NCBI GenBank assembly: GCA_032207245.1
Contig: CM063503.1
Location: 63,730,744 to 63,794,743 of the forward strand
Length of the DNA stretch: 64,000 nt
Reading direction: 5' to 3'
Source: Pardosa pseudoannulata
Lineage: Eukaryota; Arthropoda; Arachnida; Araneae; Lycosidae
Both the position numbers and the translations under genes were made by a program. The notes beneath the pieces are model-generated. The model made no database searches and was not told where the DNA came from. It was given only the letters and a program-made list of their open reading frames with translations. Shown one piece after another: positions 12,320 to 25,582 of the stretch. Position 1 is the stretch's first letter. Every line of letters begins with the position of its first letter.

Positions 12320-14400
12320 ATTTTTACATTATAAAAAAATGAAAAGAGCAATCATAAAACCAATAATGTAAAAACTAGTTTTTATTTGTCTCAATTTTTC
12401 CAGAATCTATGTAGTAGACAAGAACATTCGGCTTCGTTTTCCTGTATATACCGTTATTTTTGTACCCAAAAACAAACCATGTTGTTACACTAACCCGTAC
12501 TTGTACGTGACCCGCGCTTAAGTATCAATCGTCAGAAAACATACTAGTACGTGCCCCTCATAGAATGTTTTAAAACTTCAAGTTTTTACTTTTTTAGTAG
12601 TATAGCTGTAATACAGTTTGTAAAACGCTGTAATACAGTTTGTAAAAATTTCCTTCAGAGTATTTTTAAGGTATCCGTCTACGTTCGGAGAATTTTTTCT
12701 TTAAACGTAAAAACTAGTTCTTGTTTTTCATTTTTAGATTTATTTTTTATTTTATCATAGAGAATTGCACGTAAAGTTTTTATAAAATTTCTAATAAATG
12801 AAGAAAATTTAGTAAGAAAAATCGGGTTTTTTCAAAAGGTCTAATATTTTCATAAATTAAATTATTTCAATATTTTTTTATGCAACACATTTCTCATACA
12901 CAGGACTAGTTAATCACCTGAAATCTTTGCTTAATTTACATTTGATAAAAAATTTTGGTCCTTCAAAATCATACACATCGAATTTTTAACGAATTTTCAT
13001 TACCTTTATATCTAACTATAAGTGTAACATCATTAAAATTTATCCAAATTTAAAGCTTTTAGGTCATTCACTAGTAAATACTATCAAAAGCATTCATAAT
13101 AATTTTCAACAAAATATTTTAAGAACTGTTTGAGAAATCACATTTCAAGTTTCGACATTTTATTAAAAATACCGTTCTGAGAAAAAAGCAAGTTTATGAA
13201 AGCAACTTTAACTATTAAAAAATTAAAATACATATTTAAAATTCCCCACACATTCTTGCTTCAAAACTTTCTAATTGCAAAGTTGCTAATTGTTAAAAAT
13301 ACTAGAAATATGTTTAATCTTCATGAAAATTTAAAAAGTTTTGTCGAAAAAATGCTCTTTAAAAGGCTTTAAATTTACAACTTACTGTTCCGAAGTCGCT
13401 ACTTCCGTTTCGTTTTGACAGCTGTCACTGATATTTAGAAAGCTGTAACTTTTCTTTAAAATGCCGTAGAGACAAAACAAAAACAGATTTAGAAGTCTAA
13501 AAGTTGAAATTTTACAATAGAGAAATAAAAAAAATTATGATTTTTGGCAAAAAATCACTTTTTTAACGTAGATGTATACCTTAACACATCGGATTTGTTG
13601 AAATCTTATTTCTGTGCATTTTTAGGCATTGCAAGAAATCGACAAAATGTCTTGACTATTATTAATGTCTAAATATAAAGATAGCGTTGCTTTCGAATAA
13701 CGATATATAGGTTCCTGACAGACAAATCGATCTTACTGGCTAATGTGGCTATAGTAGTTTAACTATAAGCATTCTTTTTTAATTTTTAATTTTTTACCTT
13801 TTTTAAGTATATCGGTAATACAGTTTGTGAAAAGTTTGCTTCAGAGTATTAATACTATTTTATCGAATTCGTTGAAATCTTGTTTCAATGTATTTTTAGG
13901 CATTACAACAAACCGACAAAAGTTATTACATATCTGAAAAAAAATCCTCTTTTTTGAATAAATCTATTTATTGATTATGTTTGTTCGATAGCTAGTGACA
14001 TTTATCCAACTTGTAAGTAAACACGGACGAAATGAAATTCGATAATCTTTACATAGCTCAAAACTCTTAAATGGAATGTGCATTTTCAATGTGAAAAGTT
14101 ATTCGATATTTTGTTGAAAAAAAAATCTTAAATTTATTTCACAAACAGTACTGTTATAACATAGGTACACGAGTTCTGTTAATATAAAAAGAAAAACCCA
14201 TATAAAATTATTGAAAACATTCGATTTGAAATATACGGGCATACCCGTATGTATTTAATGAGTACTAATTTACGTACAGTTTTTACTTTTTAAGTAGGCA
14301 AATCAATTTTTCTGTTCGAATACTGTTTTGGAAACTAACATACACACTCATTACATATATATAAATATGAAACCAGCGAAATTACTCCTCCCAATTACAC
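12315..14400. other. AT-rich DNA with diverged internal duplications
   Basis: The motif TGTAATACAGTTTGTAAAA is present twice at about 12607-12647 and again, diverged, near 13812 (GGTAATACAGTTTGTGAAAA), followed in each region by TTCAGAGTATT. This indicates an old duplication roughly 1.2-1.8 kb apart. No gene is recognised. Confidence 0.5.
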
Positions 14401-14410
14401 ATGAAATTAC

Positions 14411-15530
14411 CCCTATTATTTAAATTGCCCTGGCTTACTGGGAAATAAGAAAACCTAAGTGATTTATAGCCGTGGTTCCATTAAAAAAAGAATCGAAGTC
14501 CAACGTAGTGGATCTGGGGCTCCAAGATCCGCTGATAATGTCTGGTGCACATAAAAGAGGTTCTTGGTCGCAATGTCCTCCAAGTTCCCAAATGATACCT
14601 CTAGAAGTGACAGACCAACCTCGATAGTCTCCTGCTTGGTCCCTGCTTCTAAATAACGATGACCCAGTTTGTTTGCTTGTATTTTCTTTGGCCCTATTAT
14701 TTAAATTGCCCGGGCTTACTGGACAGTAAGAAAACATAAGTGATTTGTAGCCGTGGTTCCATTAAAAAAAGAATCGAAGTCCAACGTTGTGGATCCGGGG
14801 CTACAAGATCCGCTGACAATATCTGGTACACATAAAAGAGGTTCATAGTCGCAACGTCCTCAAAGTTCCCAAACGATACCTCTGGAAGTGGCAGACCAAG
14901 ATCCGGGTCTTCTGCTTGGTCCTTGCTTCTAAATAACGATGACCCACTTTATTTGCATGTATTGTCTTTGGCTCTATTATTTAAATTGCTCTGGCTTACT
15001 GAACAATAAGAAAACCTAAGCGATTTGCAGTCGTGGTTCCATTAAAAGAAGCAAAATCCAGTGTTCTGGATCCGGAGCCCCAAGATCCGCTGATAATATC
15101 TGGTGCACATAAAAGAGGTTCATAGTCGCAATGTCCTCAAAGTGGCCAAACAATACCCCTGGTAGTGGCATACCGAGCTCGTGGCTCTTCTGCTTGGTCC
15201 TTGCTTCTAAATACTTTGTTTGCTTGTACTGCCTTTGGCCCTATTATTTAAATTACTCTGGCTTACTGGACAATAAGAGAACTTAAGTTATTTGCAGTTA
15301 TGGTTCCATTAAAAAGAAGCGTAGTCCAGCGTTGTGGATCCGGAGTGGCCTTATAATGTCTGGGACATTAAGAGAGATTTATGATGACAATGTCCTCCAA
15401 ATTCTCAATGTACCTTTGGAAGTGGCACACCAAGCTCGGTGGTCATCTTCTTGGTGCTTGCTTCTAAATTACAATGACTCACTTTGTTTGCTTGTGTTGT
15501 CTTTGGAAGAAATGTTGGGGGTCCAATAAA
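14411..15530. repeat. Four-copy tandem repeat, about 267-281 bp, GC-richer
   Basis: Units begin at about 14411, 14692, 14973 and 15239 at CTATTATTTAAATTGC. They contain conserved blocks GGATCCGGGGC, AAGATCCGCTGA and CTTCTGCTTGGTCC and are richer in GC than the flanks. Open frames over it (100 aa on minus; 65 and 67 aa on plus) are not kept between units because the period is not a multiple of three, so they are not genes. Confidence 0.93.
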
Positions 15531-15589
15531 TATAAATGGTCAACAAAATTTGAGGCTTTCTATAAGCGAATGCTTAACAAACAAGTGCC

Positions 15590-17290
15590 CCCATATTATA
15601 AAAAAAATAAATAAAAATAATCACCCTAATTCATTAAGAAAGGATTGCATATGGGCTGATTTTCATAATATGTATAATGGAAAATAAGGTTAAATTATTA
15701 AACAAGTAAAAGATTAGCTTGTTCAGGAGTTAAAATGGAACTATTTTCCAACTTCTAGTTTACTTCGATCTAAATATCCACCAGGAATGTTGTATTACCC
15801 TCATCCATCAGGAAATAATTACAAATGGACCTATTTTCATGAATGGGAAATACAGTAAAATTATTCAATATGTGAAAGATTAAATGTCATTAAATTTACC
15901 GAATTTATAATACCGTAATTATGTTAGTAAAAAAAAAGTCTTAATATGATATAATGCAGATTTAATAGTAAGAAAAAGTACAATACATAACGATTACATA
16001 TTTTTCAATAATTAATAGCCCCGGAAAACTGTACTAGAAGAAGTAAAATGTGACAAATTAGCTGGATTTAAAATTAGAACGGAATTATCTTTCAACTGTT
16101 ACAGTTTACTTTAAATTAAATACTCATCCGTGAGAAATGCTGCTTCACCCTCATCCATCCGGAAGGATTACAAATGGATGGATTTTCATGTGTAGAAAAT
16201 CCAGTTAAATTATTTAACAGGTGAAAGATTAAATGTCGTTAAGGTTACCAAATATATAATACAGGTATTATACTATCGTAATATAAAATAATTCAGATTA
16301 AATAGTTAGCATAGGTACATCATATAACGATTAAATATTTTCAATTATAACTAGCCCTATGGATTTATATTAAATTATTAAAAGTCAAGTGTGATATATT
16401 AGCTTGTTTTGAAGTTATTCCCGAATTATCTTTCAATTGCTACTGTTGAACTAAATATTTATCCGTGAGGAATGCTGTATTACCCTCATTCATCAGGAAC
16501 TGATTACAAATGGACAAATTTTCAGGAATAGGTATTGAGTTAGAATATTCAACATGATAAAGATTAAATGTCATTTAATTTATCGAATAGGTAGTAACGA
16601 ATTATACCAGTAAAAAATTCTTAATTTGAAATAATACAGAATTAATAGTAAGCATATGTACAACACATAACGATTACATTTCTACAATAATTAATAGCCA
16701 CATAGAACTCTGTTAAGTTATTAGAATTGAAATTTGAGAAATTAGATTAATTTAAACTTAAAACAGAATTATATTTCAACTGCTATTATTCAATTGGTAC
16801 TGTTTGAACTAAACTGTCATTCTTAAGGAGGAATGCTGTTTCACCATCCTAAATGATTACCAATCCACATATTTTCATGGATAAAAAATCTAGTTAAATT
16901 ATTCAGCAGATGAAAGATTTAATGTCCTTAAATTTACTAAATATATAATACAGTTATTATACTAACTTAATATGAAATAACTCAGATTTATTAGTAAGCT
17001 TAGGTGCATCTTACAACGATCAGATTTTTCAATAATAATTAGCCCCATGGAACTCTATTAAATTATTAGAAGTCAAATGCGACTTATTAGCTTGTTGTGA
17101 GGTCATCATAAAATTCTCTTTCAGTTGCTACAGTTGAACAAAATAATCGTCAGTGAGGAATGCTGTTTCACCCTCATTCATCAGGAAATGATTACAAATG
17201 AACAGATTTTCATAAAAAGGAAATTCGATTAAATAATTCAACAGGTGAAAGATTATCTGCCGTTAAATTTACCGTACGCTTAATGATAAA
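15590..17290. repeat. Diverged tandem array, about 345-bp units
   Basis: About five units, recognised by CACCCTCATCCATCAGGAA variants at about 15796, 16146, 16481, 16841 and 17169, each followed by GATTACAAATGGA, a GTGAAAGATTAAATGTC block and ATAACGATTA. Divergence between units is high, so the array is old. A partial unit precedes it from 15590. Confidence 0.88.
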
Positions 17291-17670
17291 TTAATGAACC
17301 AGGTTATTTTCCTAATGACTTGCTATGTTTAATAAATGTCTTCCGTGCAGGCATCAGTTTATACGGGTATTTACCTAATGCAGCTACCTCGTGATTCCAG
17401 AAGATTATCAGAAAATAGTATATTTCCATCTATGCCCTAACTATGTAAAACGAATAGAAACAATGAAAAAAGGCTATTTTTGTGTCTGAAGCATCAGTAA
17501 TAACTACTAATAAATATTTTTGAAGTAACAAAAATGTTAAAAAGATATGTAAGCCTAAATAAAATCACTTTTGAAATTCATGTTTGATATATTCAGTGGA
17601 AATTATTCTGCAGTTGAAGGGTGAAGAATTTCTTTCTCATATTGTAGATCAAACTAATAATCAACAAAAA

Positions 17671-18850
17671 GCTTATTACCTATTTCCCCAGAATTCTGCA
17701 TGCTAATAATTACTTTTACAAGAATTAATCTGTAGTAGCATTAAATGTTTTTAATCTTAGTTAATGCAGATCTAACGAAAATGATTTATATCACCCCAAT
17801 GAAATTAGTTTCTTTTATTCACTGTAATAACGTTATTCCTACTGATGAATTTTTAAAACTGATATTGAATTTTAAACAATAATCTGCTTTTAAAAGAATA
17901 TCACTTTTCGAGAATTACTTTTAGAGGAGTTTTTATATAACTAGTCAAACAATTTTTATCTGAAGTGGTACAGATATTATAGAAAGATTAATTACTGGCC
18001 ATAAGACAACTAATTACAATTTTAATGGCACTTAACATAGAAATGTTTGATAATTAGCTACCTTGATATTTTCCAGATTATAAATTGAGTCAAATTATGT
18101 TACTTAAATAGTCAAAAAATATATATAAGTGTTCCTCAAACGCAAATAAATTGGTATTAGAATAAATAAATTACCTGTAATTCCTGCAAACCCTTTTGCA
18201 TGTATAACATTATACAGCAAATTAATATTTTATAAAATTTGGTATTTAAATTTTATAACATATTAATTTTATAGCTTATTACCTATTTCTCCAGAATTCT
18301 GCATGCTAATAATTACTTTTACAAGAATTAATCTGTAGTAGCATTAAATGTTTTTAATGTTAGTTAATGCAGATCTAACGAAAATGATTTATATCACCCC
18401 AATGAAATTAGTTTCTTTTATAAACTGTAATAACGTTATTCCTACTGATGAATTTTTAAAACTAATATTGAATTTTAAACAATAATCTGCTTTTGAAAGA
18501 ATATCACTTTTCGAGAATTACTTTTAGAGGCGTTATTATATAACTAGTCAAACAATTTTTATCTGAGGTGGTACAGATATAATAGTAAGAATAATTACTG
18601 GCCATAAGACAACTAATTACAATTTTAATGGCACTTAACATAGAAATGTTTGATAATTAGCTACCTTGATATTTTCCAGGTTATAAATTGAGTCAAATAA
18701 TGTTACTTAAATAGTAAAAAAATATATTTAAGTGTTCCTCAAACGCAAATAAATTGGTATTAGAATAAATAAATTGACTGTAATTCAAACCTTTTTGCAT
18801 GTATAACATTATATAGCAAATTAATATTTTATAAAATTTGGTATTTGAAT
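17671..18850. repeat. Two-copy tandem duplication, period 603 bp
   Basis: GCTTATTACCTATTTC... at 17671 recurs at 18274 with only scattered differences, so the duplication is recent. No coding potential. Confidence 0.93.
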
Positions 18851-19049
18851 TTTTTTTGCTGTTTCCTTTCAGGCTATGCACTATTATAATTTGCTGATTC
18901 TGTTAAGGCTATGCAATGTATTTTATTTTTTCTGATTTAAAAAAAAAACTTTATTCGCCTAATACGTCGAATATTGTAAAACGTTCCTGACTAGAAAAAA
19001 TTTGGGATATGCAATTACAGCTACAAACAGCATACCTTTCTTTAAATAA

Positions 19050-20400
19050 CAACAGGCGTTGCTGTAAACAAATTCTATTTTGCTATGTCTATAGCCACGC
19101 AGGGTTGAAGGATAACCACTCCGATCTATTTTTATTCTGCAGTCAAAGATCTTTGGTTAAGTGAACACGAATAAATTGCCTTTACACGCAGCGAAACATT
19201 CAGAAAGTTGGGATAAATAGTTTGTTTGTTTTTCAATCTGCTGATAGGATATTAAAGTATCATCTATAACATAATAGCCTCGATATCATTAAGAAATGTA
19301 CATGTTAGATATTTCTTGATCTTACAAGCACAAATTATAAGAATAAATTTTTGTATGATTTTTAATATTTTTAACAATAAAGTAAAAACAAATTTGAAAA
19401 AAAATCGTGCTTAACACATTATGGGAAAATTAATAAAACTGCGACAAGCCAACTACTTACATTGAAGTTTAATAAGCATGACAAGTGTTTCAAAAATGAA
19501 AAAAAAGTCGTACTTTTAATCGGGAAATGCTTTTACATCTTACTACAGCTTTACACCGGACTATATAAATTAATGCATCATGAGAATATGACTATATTAT
19601 GCATATAATAGAAATAACTATATTTATTCGCCAACGACTGGATTTATGTACTATGTTACTGTATTGTGTATAATTTACATATTAATATATTAAAAAATGT
19701 TATTTTTCAAAAGTAATATATAAGTTTAACACTGGTCTAATGCTATTTAACGTATTATAAGAATTATACATGGCTATATTGTACATTTAACAGACACAAC
19801 GATGGTTATTCGCCCAAGACTAGAACTGCTCTGTGTAGAATTTACAAATTAATTTATGAAAAAAAAATCTTGAACTAAGAGTAATATACAAAATTCCCCG
19901 TAGCGAAGCACGGGCATATTAGCTAGTCTACAATAAAAGTTTCTTGTAATAAATATTTACGCTGTGTCACATTGAACTAATGCTTATTTTTAGTTTTCTA
20001 AAAGAATACTTTTCGTGAGCTTAAAAAATAACACTTTCATAATTCATTAACCCATTAATGCATAGAAATCAATTTTAGGACACTAAAAAATAAAACAGGC
20101 GTTGCTGTAAACAAATTCTATTTTGCTATGCAAAATAAAATAGCAAATTCTATTTTGCTATTCTATTTTGCTATTTTGCTATGTATAGTTTTTTTTTCAA
20201 TCTGCTGAAAGGATATTAAAGTATCATCTACAATAAAAGTTTCTTGTAATAAATATTTATGCTGTGTCACATTGAACTAATGCTTATTTTTTACTTTTCT
20301 AAAAGAATACTTTTCGTGAGCTTAAAAAATAACACTTTCATGTTAATTCATTAATCCATTAATGCATAGAGATCAATTTTAGGACACTAAAAAATATTTA
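19050..20400. repeat. Tandem duplication hosting a Helitron in the first copy only
   Basis: Copy 1 runs from ACAGGCGTTGCTGTAAACAA (about 19050) to 19262 and resumes at 19927 after the Helitron. Copy 2 runs from the same motif at about 20096 through 20400. Copy 2 lacks part of the middle and has short slippage repeats of TTCTATTTTGCTA. Copy 2 preserves the uninterrupted junction at 20226/20227. Confidence 0.85.
19263..19926 (+). mobile_element. Non-autonomous Helitron, complete 5' to 3'
   Basis: The 664-bp element starts TCTATAACATAATAGCC (Helitrons begin TC) and ends CTAG at 19923-19926. A hairpin CCCGT/ACGGG (19897-19914) sits about 8 bp before the end, the classic Helitron 3' terminus. It lies between A (19262) and T (19927) with no target duplication, as expected for rolling-circle transposition. 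The duplicate copy at 20221-20240 reads GTATCA|TCTACAATAAAAG without the element, fixing both ends. Inside, two related units of about 170 bp (from 19547 and 19725, sharing ATTCGCC and ACTGG/CTGGTCTA blocks) resemble the internal repeats of short Helitron-like elements. No Rep/helicase coding is present, so it depended on an autonomous relative. Confidence 0.85.
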
Positions 20401-21233
20401 GCAAAAGTTTCACCTTTAAATTTAAATTTGTTGCAAATTTTTCCTTTTTAACGAAGATATAGATGGCATTTACTTAATTATGTTGTGTATATTTTTTATA
20501 CGCAAAAAAAATTAAAAATTATAAAAAAACTCCAAAAAATAATTAAAATTTTATAAAATTGATGCTTGCATCTGCATAAAAACTCTCTATCCCTTTTAAA
20601 CTTCCTACTCTCTAATAATAACTTTTTCCCTTTACCTCTTTACTATTTTTATTTGCTGTCTAGGGCCAAATTGTTATTCCTTTCATGTAATTTTAATTTT
20701 TAAGTATGTGTATTTCCCTTATTGAACTGACAATTCCTGATGCTCACCCTGAATGATCTAATCACTCTAACGACGGGGGATACAGCTTCGTACTAAGGAG
20801 CCCCAAACAAACTACTACTCTGTTCCAATACAAAATCCTATGATTTTTCAAGCATTTGCTTATAAAGTTGTTACTTGAATCGACATTTCATGATTTTTTA
20901 ACTCTTCACATGAATTTACTTTATTGGATGTCCATTAATTAAAATCAAGATGAATACCCATAATTATTATATAAAATTACTTTACAGTAAATACTGTATT
21001 CACATATAACAAATACATCTGTTTTCACAAAAATGCTACATTTTATAAAAAACATCCTTTGATGTTTAAAACTACAGATCATTATTAATGAAGGATACCT
21101 ATAATATCCTAAGGTGTTTAAAATTTCGTATTTTTTCTTCACTCTCAGGCATAAATAATAGATTAGATTTCAAAAAATGTTCATCAATAGATATTCCTCA
21201 ATTGTCAGCAAAAATGATCTAGATGTAAATGGG
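20355..21233. mobile_element. Possible degraded piggyBac-like MITE
   Basis: The left end TTAA|TCCATTAATGCATAG at 20351 (a better preserved duplicate, TTAA|CCCATTAATGCATAG, lies at 20047) and the right end TCTAGATGTAAATGGG|TTAA at 21218-21237 are similar inverted termini with TTAA on each side. The right end is repeated three times. The terminal match is weak beyond CCCATT, so the pairing is uncertain. Confidence 0.3.
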
Positions 21234-21612
21234 TTAAGCTTCTAAAACATTTAATTTCTGTATTAAAAAATGATATTCTAGTGACAAAATTTGGGAGAAA
21301 AGTGAAGCAAATATTTAAAAAAACGTTCATCAACAGATATTCATCAATTGTCAGCAAAAATGATCTAGATGTAAATGGGTTAAGCTTCTAAAACATTTAA
21401 TTTCTGTATTAAAAAATGATATTCTACTGACAGAATTTGGCAGAAAAGCGAAGCAAATATTAAAAAAACGTTCATCAACAGATATTCATCAATTGTCAGC
21501 AAAAATAATCTAGATGTAAATGGGTTAAGCTTCTACACCATTTAATTTCTGTATTAAAAAAAATAATATTCTACTGACAGAATTTGGGAGAAAAGCGAAG
21601 CAAATATTTGAT
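21170..21612. repeat. Three-copy tandem repeat, about 145 bp
   Basis: Units share AGATATTCATCAATTGTCAGC, GATCTAGATGTAAATGGGTT and TTTAATTTCTGTATTAAAAAA. Each unit contains an AAATGGG|TTAA end like a piggyBac-type terminus. Confidence 0.92.
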
Positions 21613-21639
21613 ACAGTTTTATACTCTTTCGTTCATTCA

Positions 21640-22170
21640 TTTTAAGTCCTTTTTCTTCCCTTAACATTAGCTGCCTTGGGATGAAATAAATATTCCAATC
21701 CTATGGGATCTTATAACGATTTCTGTCAAAGTAATTGTAATCGAACCCGTATCACAGCATCAGAAAGTGCCAGTTACCGTAACAAACGCTACGAAACTGT
21801 GCACTGACCTAATGATCATCCATCCGGGTTGATAAATGCGCAGGTGTGCTTTGAAAACATAGATGGTAGGAAACCTGCCCTGCTTAGCTGGGAAAAGATG
21901 ACATTTCGAGAGGTTTTAAATGAACAACAAAGAGGTTTAAATCCAATCTGACTGCAAAAATTAATGAATCTTTCATATGTTTTACAAGAAAACGTTTCTT
22001 ATATTCCACTGCTGAGTCATTCTCGCATATATTTCAGTAAATTAGAATTTTTAGTAATTTTCTTTTATATTTCGTCATTTAATCAGTTGTTCCCTTTCAT
22101 TTTAAACTCACTTTTTTTAAATTATTGGTAAGGCTAATAAAAATTAGCAATAAAAACTGTGTATATCAAT
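21640..22170. other. Unassigned stretch, partly less AT-rich
   Basis: The part from 21690 to 21950 is CpG-bearing and shares ATCGAACCC...CATCAGAAAGTGC with 151-225, which suggests a dispersed repeat family of unknown type. No coding frame is recognised. Confidence 0.35.
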
Positions 22171-22177
22171 CACATTT

Positions 22178-23050
22178 TTACTACTACTATAATTTTTTTT
22201 CTAATGCGGGGCCAGTATTCCTTCATAGAACACTGCTAACTAGTTCACCGTTAAGGCTACAATAGATATTTAACTGGCCAAAATTTGCTTGAAAATTTGA
22301 TATCCCTATCATATTGAATTGCAAAATATAAGTAAGAATATAAATTAAAAAGAGTGGTTAATTATCTCTTCCTTCATAATTAATATAATTATTATTACAG
22401 CAGGTATTTCAGTTATTTATAATAACTACTTTTAACAGTTTTTAAAACAAAAATTTTCGAATTTTATAAGGATTTGAAACATTCCAGGTACATTATAACT
22501 ATCATATACGTTCAGAATTCATCAATAATTTGCCCTGTAGACTATAAAATAAAAGTTAGCTAAAATTAAGACATTTCGAGCAGTAAAAATCTATCCTTTT
22601 TTTAAATTAAAATCACATTTTTACTACTACTATTATTTTTTTTCTAATGCGGGACCAGTATTCCTTCATAGAACACTGCTAACTAGTTCACCGTTAAGGC
22701 TACAATAGATATTTAACTGGCCAAAATTTGCTTGAAAATTTGATATCCCTATCATATTGAATTGCAAAATATAAGTAAGAATATAAATTAAAAAGAGTGG
22801 TTAATTATCTCTTCCTTCATAATTAATATAATTATTATTACAGCAGGTATTTCAGTTATTTATAATAACTACTTTTAACAGTTTTTAAAACAAAAATTTT
22901 CGAATTTTATGAGTACTTGAAACACTCGAGGTACATTATAACCATCATATACGTTCAAAATTCATGGATAATTTGCTCTGTAGACTATAAAATAAAAGTT
23001 AGCTAAAATTAATGCATTTCGAGCAGTAAAAATCTATCCTTTTTTAAATT
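22178..23050. repeat. Two-copy tandem duplication, period about 445 bp
   Basis: TACTACTACTATAATTTTTT at about 22179 recurs at about 22623, and the two copies are nearly identical for more than 400 bp. Recent duplication, no coding. Confidence 0.94.
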
Positions 23051-23802
23051 AAAAGCATTATTATGCATATCTTGTCCAGGAAAAATGAATATTTTAACTG
23101 GTATTATTTTTAACGATATTTCCAGTGAATGCTTACATTAACAACTAAGTATTCTAAGACCTAAAAGATATCCCATGAATAAAAGTGACTATATTATATG
23201 TAAAAGTAATGCGCTTAGAATGTTTTCAACAATATTCTTTCTGAAAATGTTAATAATCAATGACTTTTAAAATTATCAAAATTATATCTTGAAATTAAAA
23301 ATACCCTCATATAAATACATTGCTATAAATATTTTAAATTTTCAAGAAGATTGGTCAAATACAAATTAAAATCATTTTGAAAGAGCATTGTACCCATAAA
23401 GGAGTCTAATCCTATATTTAAATTACTGTTAATTACTTCATACGTTAATAACTTACTGTTAATCTCTTGTTTACCAATTTTGCTATGTATAAGCGTTTCC
23501 AGAGTCTTATAATTTGGCATACAACTGATAGGTGGCACCATTTCAGGTTTTTTGCCGGCCGCTAGAGGGCTTGTGACATAAAAAGAATATAGGGAGTTCT
23601 ACAACTTCGTTTTTACAGAATGATCACAAAGGGAATAATTTTATTCGACAATCACGTGTTCCTTTAAATTTCACACTCATTTTGAAAATAATATTGCGGA
23701 GGATTAAAATATTAAATAAGGAAATGTCTACGGAAAACTTACAGATATTTTTTCCTATTCAAGAATGTATGCCACATTATTACACTATTTCTCTATATTT
23801 AA

Positions 23803-24335
23803 CCCTTTTTATCCTGACGGTACTTATAAGTACCGCTTCAATCAAACACCTATTTATTCCTAATAAAGCAGTTTTTCCTGACGGTACTCACAAGGACATG
23901 AACGATGCAGTTCCTACAGCAGAAAAGAAATGACAACACCAATCAGGAATCCTTTTTATTCGCATAGTTGGGATTTTATAATTGGCATGATGCATTGGAA
24001 GGTCATTTTTTGGTAGAGTTGGTACAAGTGTTGTTCATTGGAGTAAATTTAATGGTTTATTACCATTACAGTTATTTGGTACTAATATTTTTTAGAGACT
24101 TCTATACTTCGCAGGTAAGCATTTCATTTGTTTTATTCAAACTTAATGTTTTATTTTCTATCATAATAGTCAAAAATATACGTTGGTACTAGCAAGTACC
24201 AGCTGCAAAATTAACTACTAAAATACAGAAAAAATTAATTTTCTTTTTTCTGTGATAATTCTCCATTAAAACTTATCGAATGAAGAAAAAATGCAATAAG
24301 AAAGTTGATGGTAAATTAATTCAGGATATAAAGGG
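23803..24335. mobile_element. piggyBac-like MITE, 533 bp, TTAA target
   Basis: Flanked by TTAA at 23799-23802 and 24336-24339. Terminal inverted repeats CCCTTTTTATCCTGA and (complement of the right end) CCCTTTATATCCTGA match at 14 of 15 positions. Just inside the left end is a perfect 18-bp palindrome CGGTACTTATAAGTACCG (about 23818-23835), and a second imperfect one, TGGTACT/AGTACCA, lies near 24184. TTAA insertion and CCC/GGG ends are hallmarks of the piggyBac superfamily. It is too short to encode a transposase. Open frames across its ends are accidental. Confidence 0.8.
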
Positions 24336-24659
24336 TTAAATATTTGTTGATTGAATTCATTTTAAGTAGTTGAAATATTACTGTAGGCACTCTTTCCTGG
24401 AATAACACTGATAGTGTTAGGTTGAAAATAAAATTAAGGTGTTCAAAATTATTTTTTTAAATTTCTTAGAAGCTAAATGGGCCAACTATAGCCTGTTCAC
24501 CAAAACCAGAGATCCAAATGAAACAAAGTCATTACATAACAGACAATTCCGATTACGCCTGTTGGTGCCAATCCTATAGCATAGCCTACAACATTGATTC
24601 CCAAACTTTTAAACCCATGTGTTGAGGACGATAATAAAGTGAACTGTATTTAAAAAATT

Positions 24660-24960
24660 AACAAAATTTTAATTAAGAAAAATATGACAGGGTCATATAA
24701 GAGCAATGGGCTCTTACAATAAAAATATATATCAGGGATATATAAGAGCAATGGGCTGGCTCTATACAAGCGTTCTCAGGGGAGACGCGGACAACGGTTC
24801 GACCTTCTTAGACGGGGTACGAATGCTCACACTCTGGTTACAATACAAAAAAAGAGGAAAGGGACGCGCTGGACACAACCATTGCGCTTAAGGAATGGGG
24901 GGAACGTCGATATGTACCGAACACCATGGAACCCTATACTTTTCACATACATAGGAATGA
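24660..24960. other. GC-richer patch of unknown origin
   Basis: The direct repeat GGGATATATAAGAGCAATGG / GGGTCATATAAGAGCAATGG at about 24687 and 24733 is followed by CpG-rich sequence to 24925 and an AATAAA at about 24971. It has a TATATAAG box-like motif. It could be an LTR or promoter fragment of a mobile element. A 61-codon plus-strand frame here is not recognised. Confidence 0.3.
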
Positions 24961-25580
24961 AACCTCTAAATAAATATTACTTAAGGAATAAACTAAGAAC
25001 CTATTCTTTATAACTGTCTAGATATAAACATAAAAGTTAAACAATATTAAGAAGTACAAAATGTAGATAATACATACAAAATATTACGGGTAAGCAATAT
25101 TTTTTTTTAATAAAACAAGTAAAAAGATTCATTGGTGAAAAGTATCAATGGGATGAATGGCTTTGTTTTTAACTGCCACATAGTTCTTTCAAGTTTGGTT
25201 GTATTGAAGAAGTTGATTTATTCTCATATGGTTATCTGCACTCACCAGGTTCCGGTGTTTAGTTTTCGTTAAGACATATGCGTGAAAGTCCGTTGAAAAT
25301 ATAGGTCGTTCCAAACGGTAACAGCACAGATAAAGACTTTTCTTGTAATAAGGGATATTCCCCTTTCAAACGACACCAGAATTCTAACAATGTTTAATAA
25401 AATTATGTTATTGAACGCACTTATGGCAGTTCATTAATTTTTTTATACTTCTCCGAAGAAAAAAAAGAAGGTCTTTTGTTTGTGACAAATGGTATAAAAA
25501 ATTTCGGAGAAACCCTGGACGTTCGCTGCGGAAACCTAAAGTTTCATGGAAATCATTTGAGAAACTCTAGCTTACAAGAA
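24961..25580. other. Unassigned AT-rich DNA
   Basis: No gene or repeat structure recognised. A short inverted repeat (ACTTCTCCGAAG near 25449 and TTCGGAGAA near 25503) may be part of a decayed element. Confidence 0.4.
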
Positions 25581-25582
25581 TA

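Noticed and set aside
11939..12517. Another piggyBac-like MITE (TTAACACATTGTGTGCGGG to CCCGCGCTTAA)
   Set aside because: Only a GCGGGT core is shared between the ends and the CCC terminus is missing; too weak to call.
23323..23541. 72-codon minus-strand frame
   Set aside because: No recognised domain, splice context or promoter; composition is compatible with chance.
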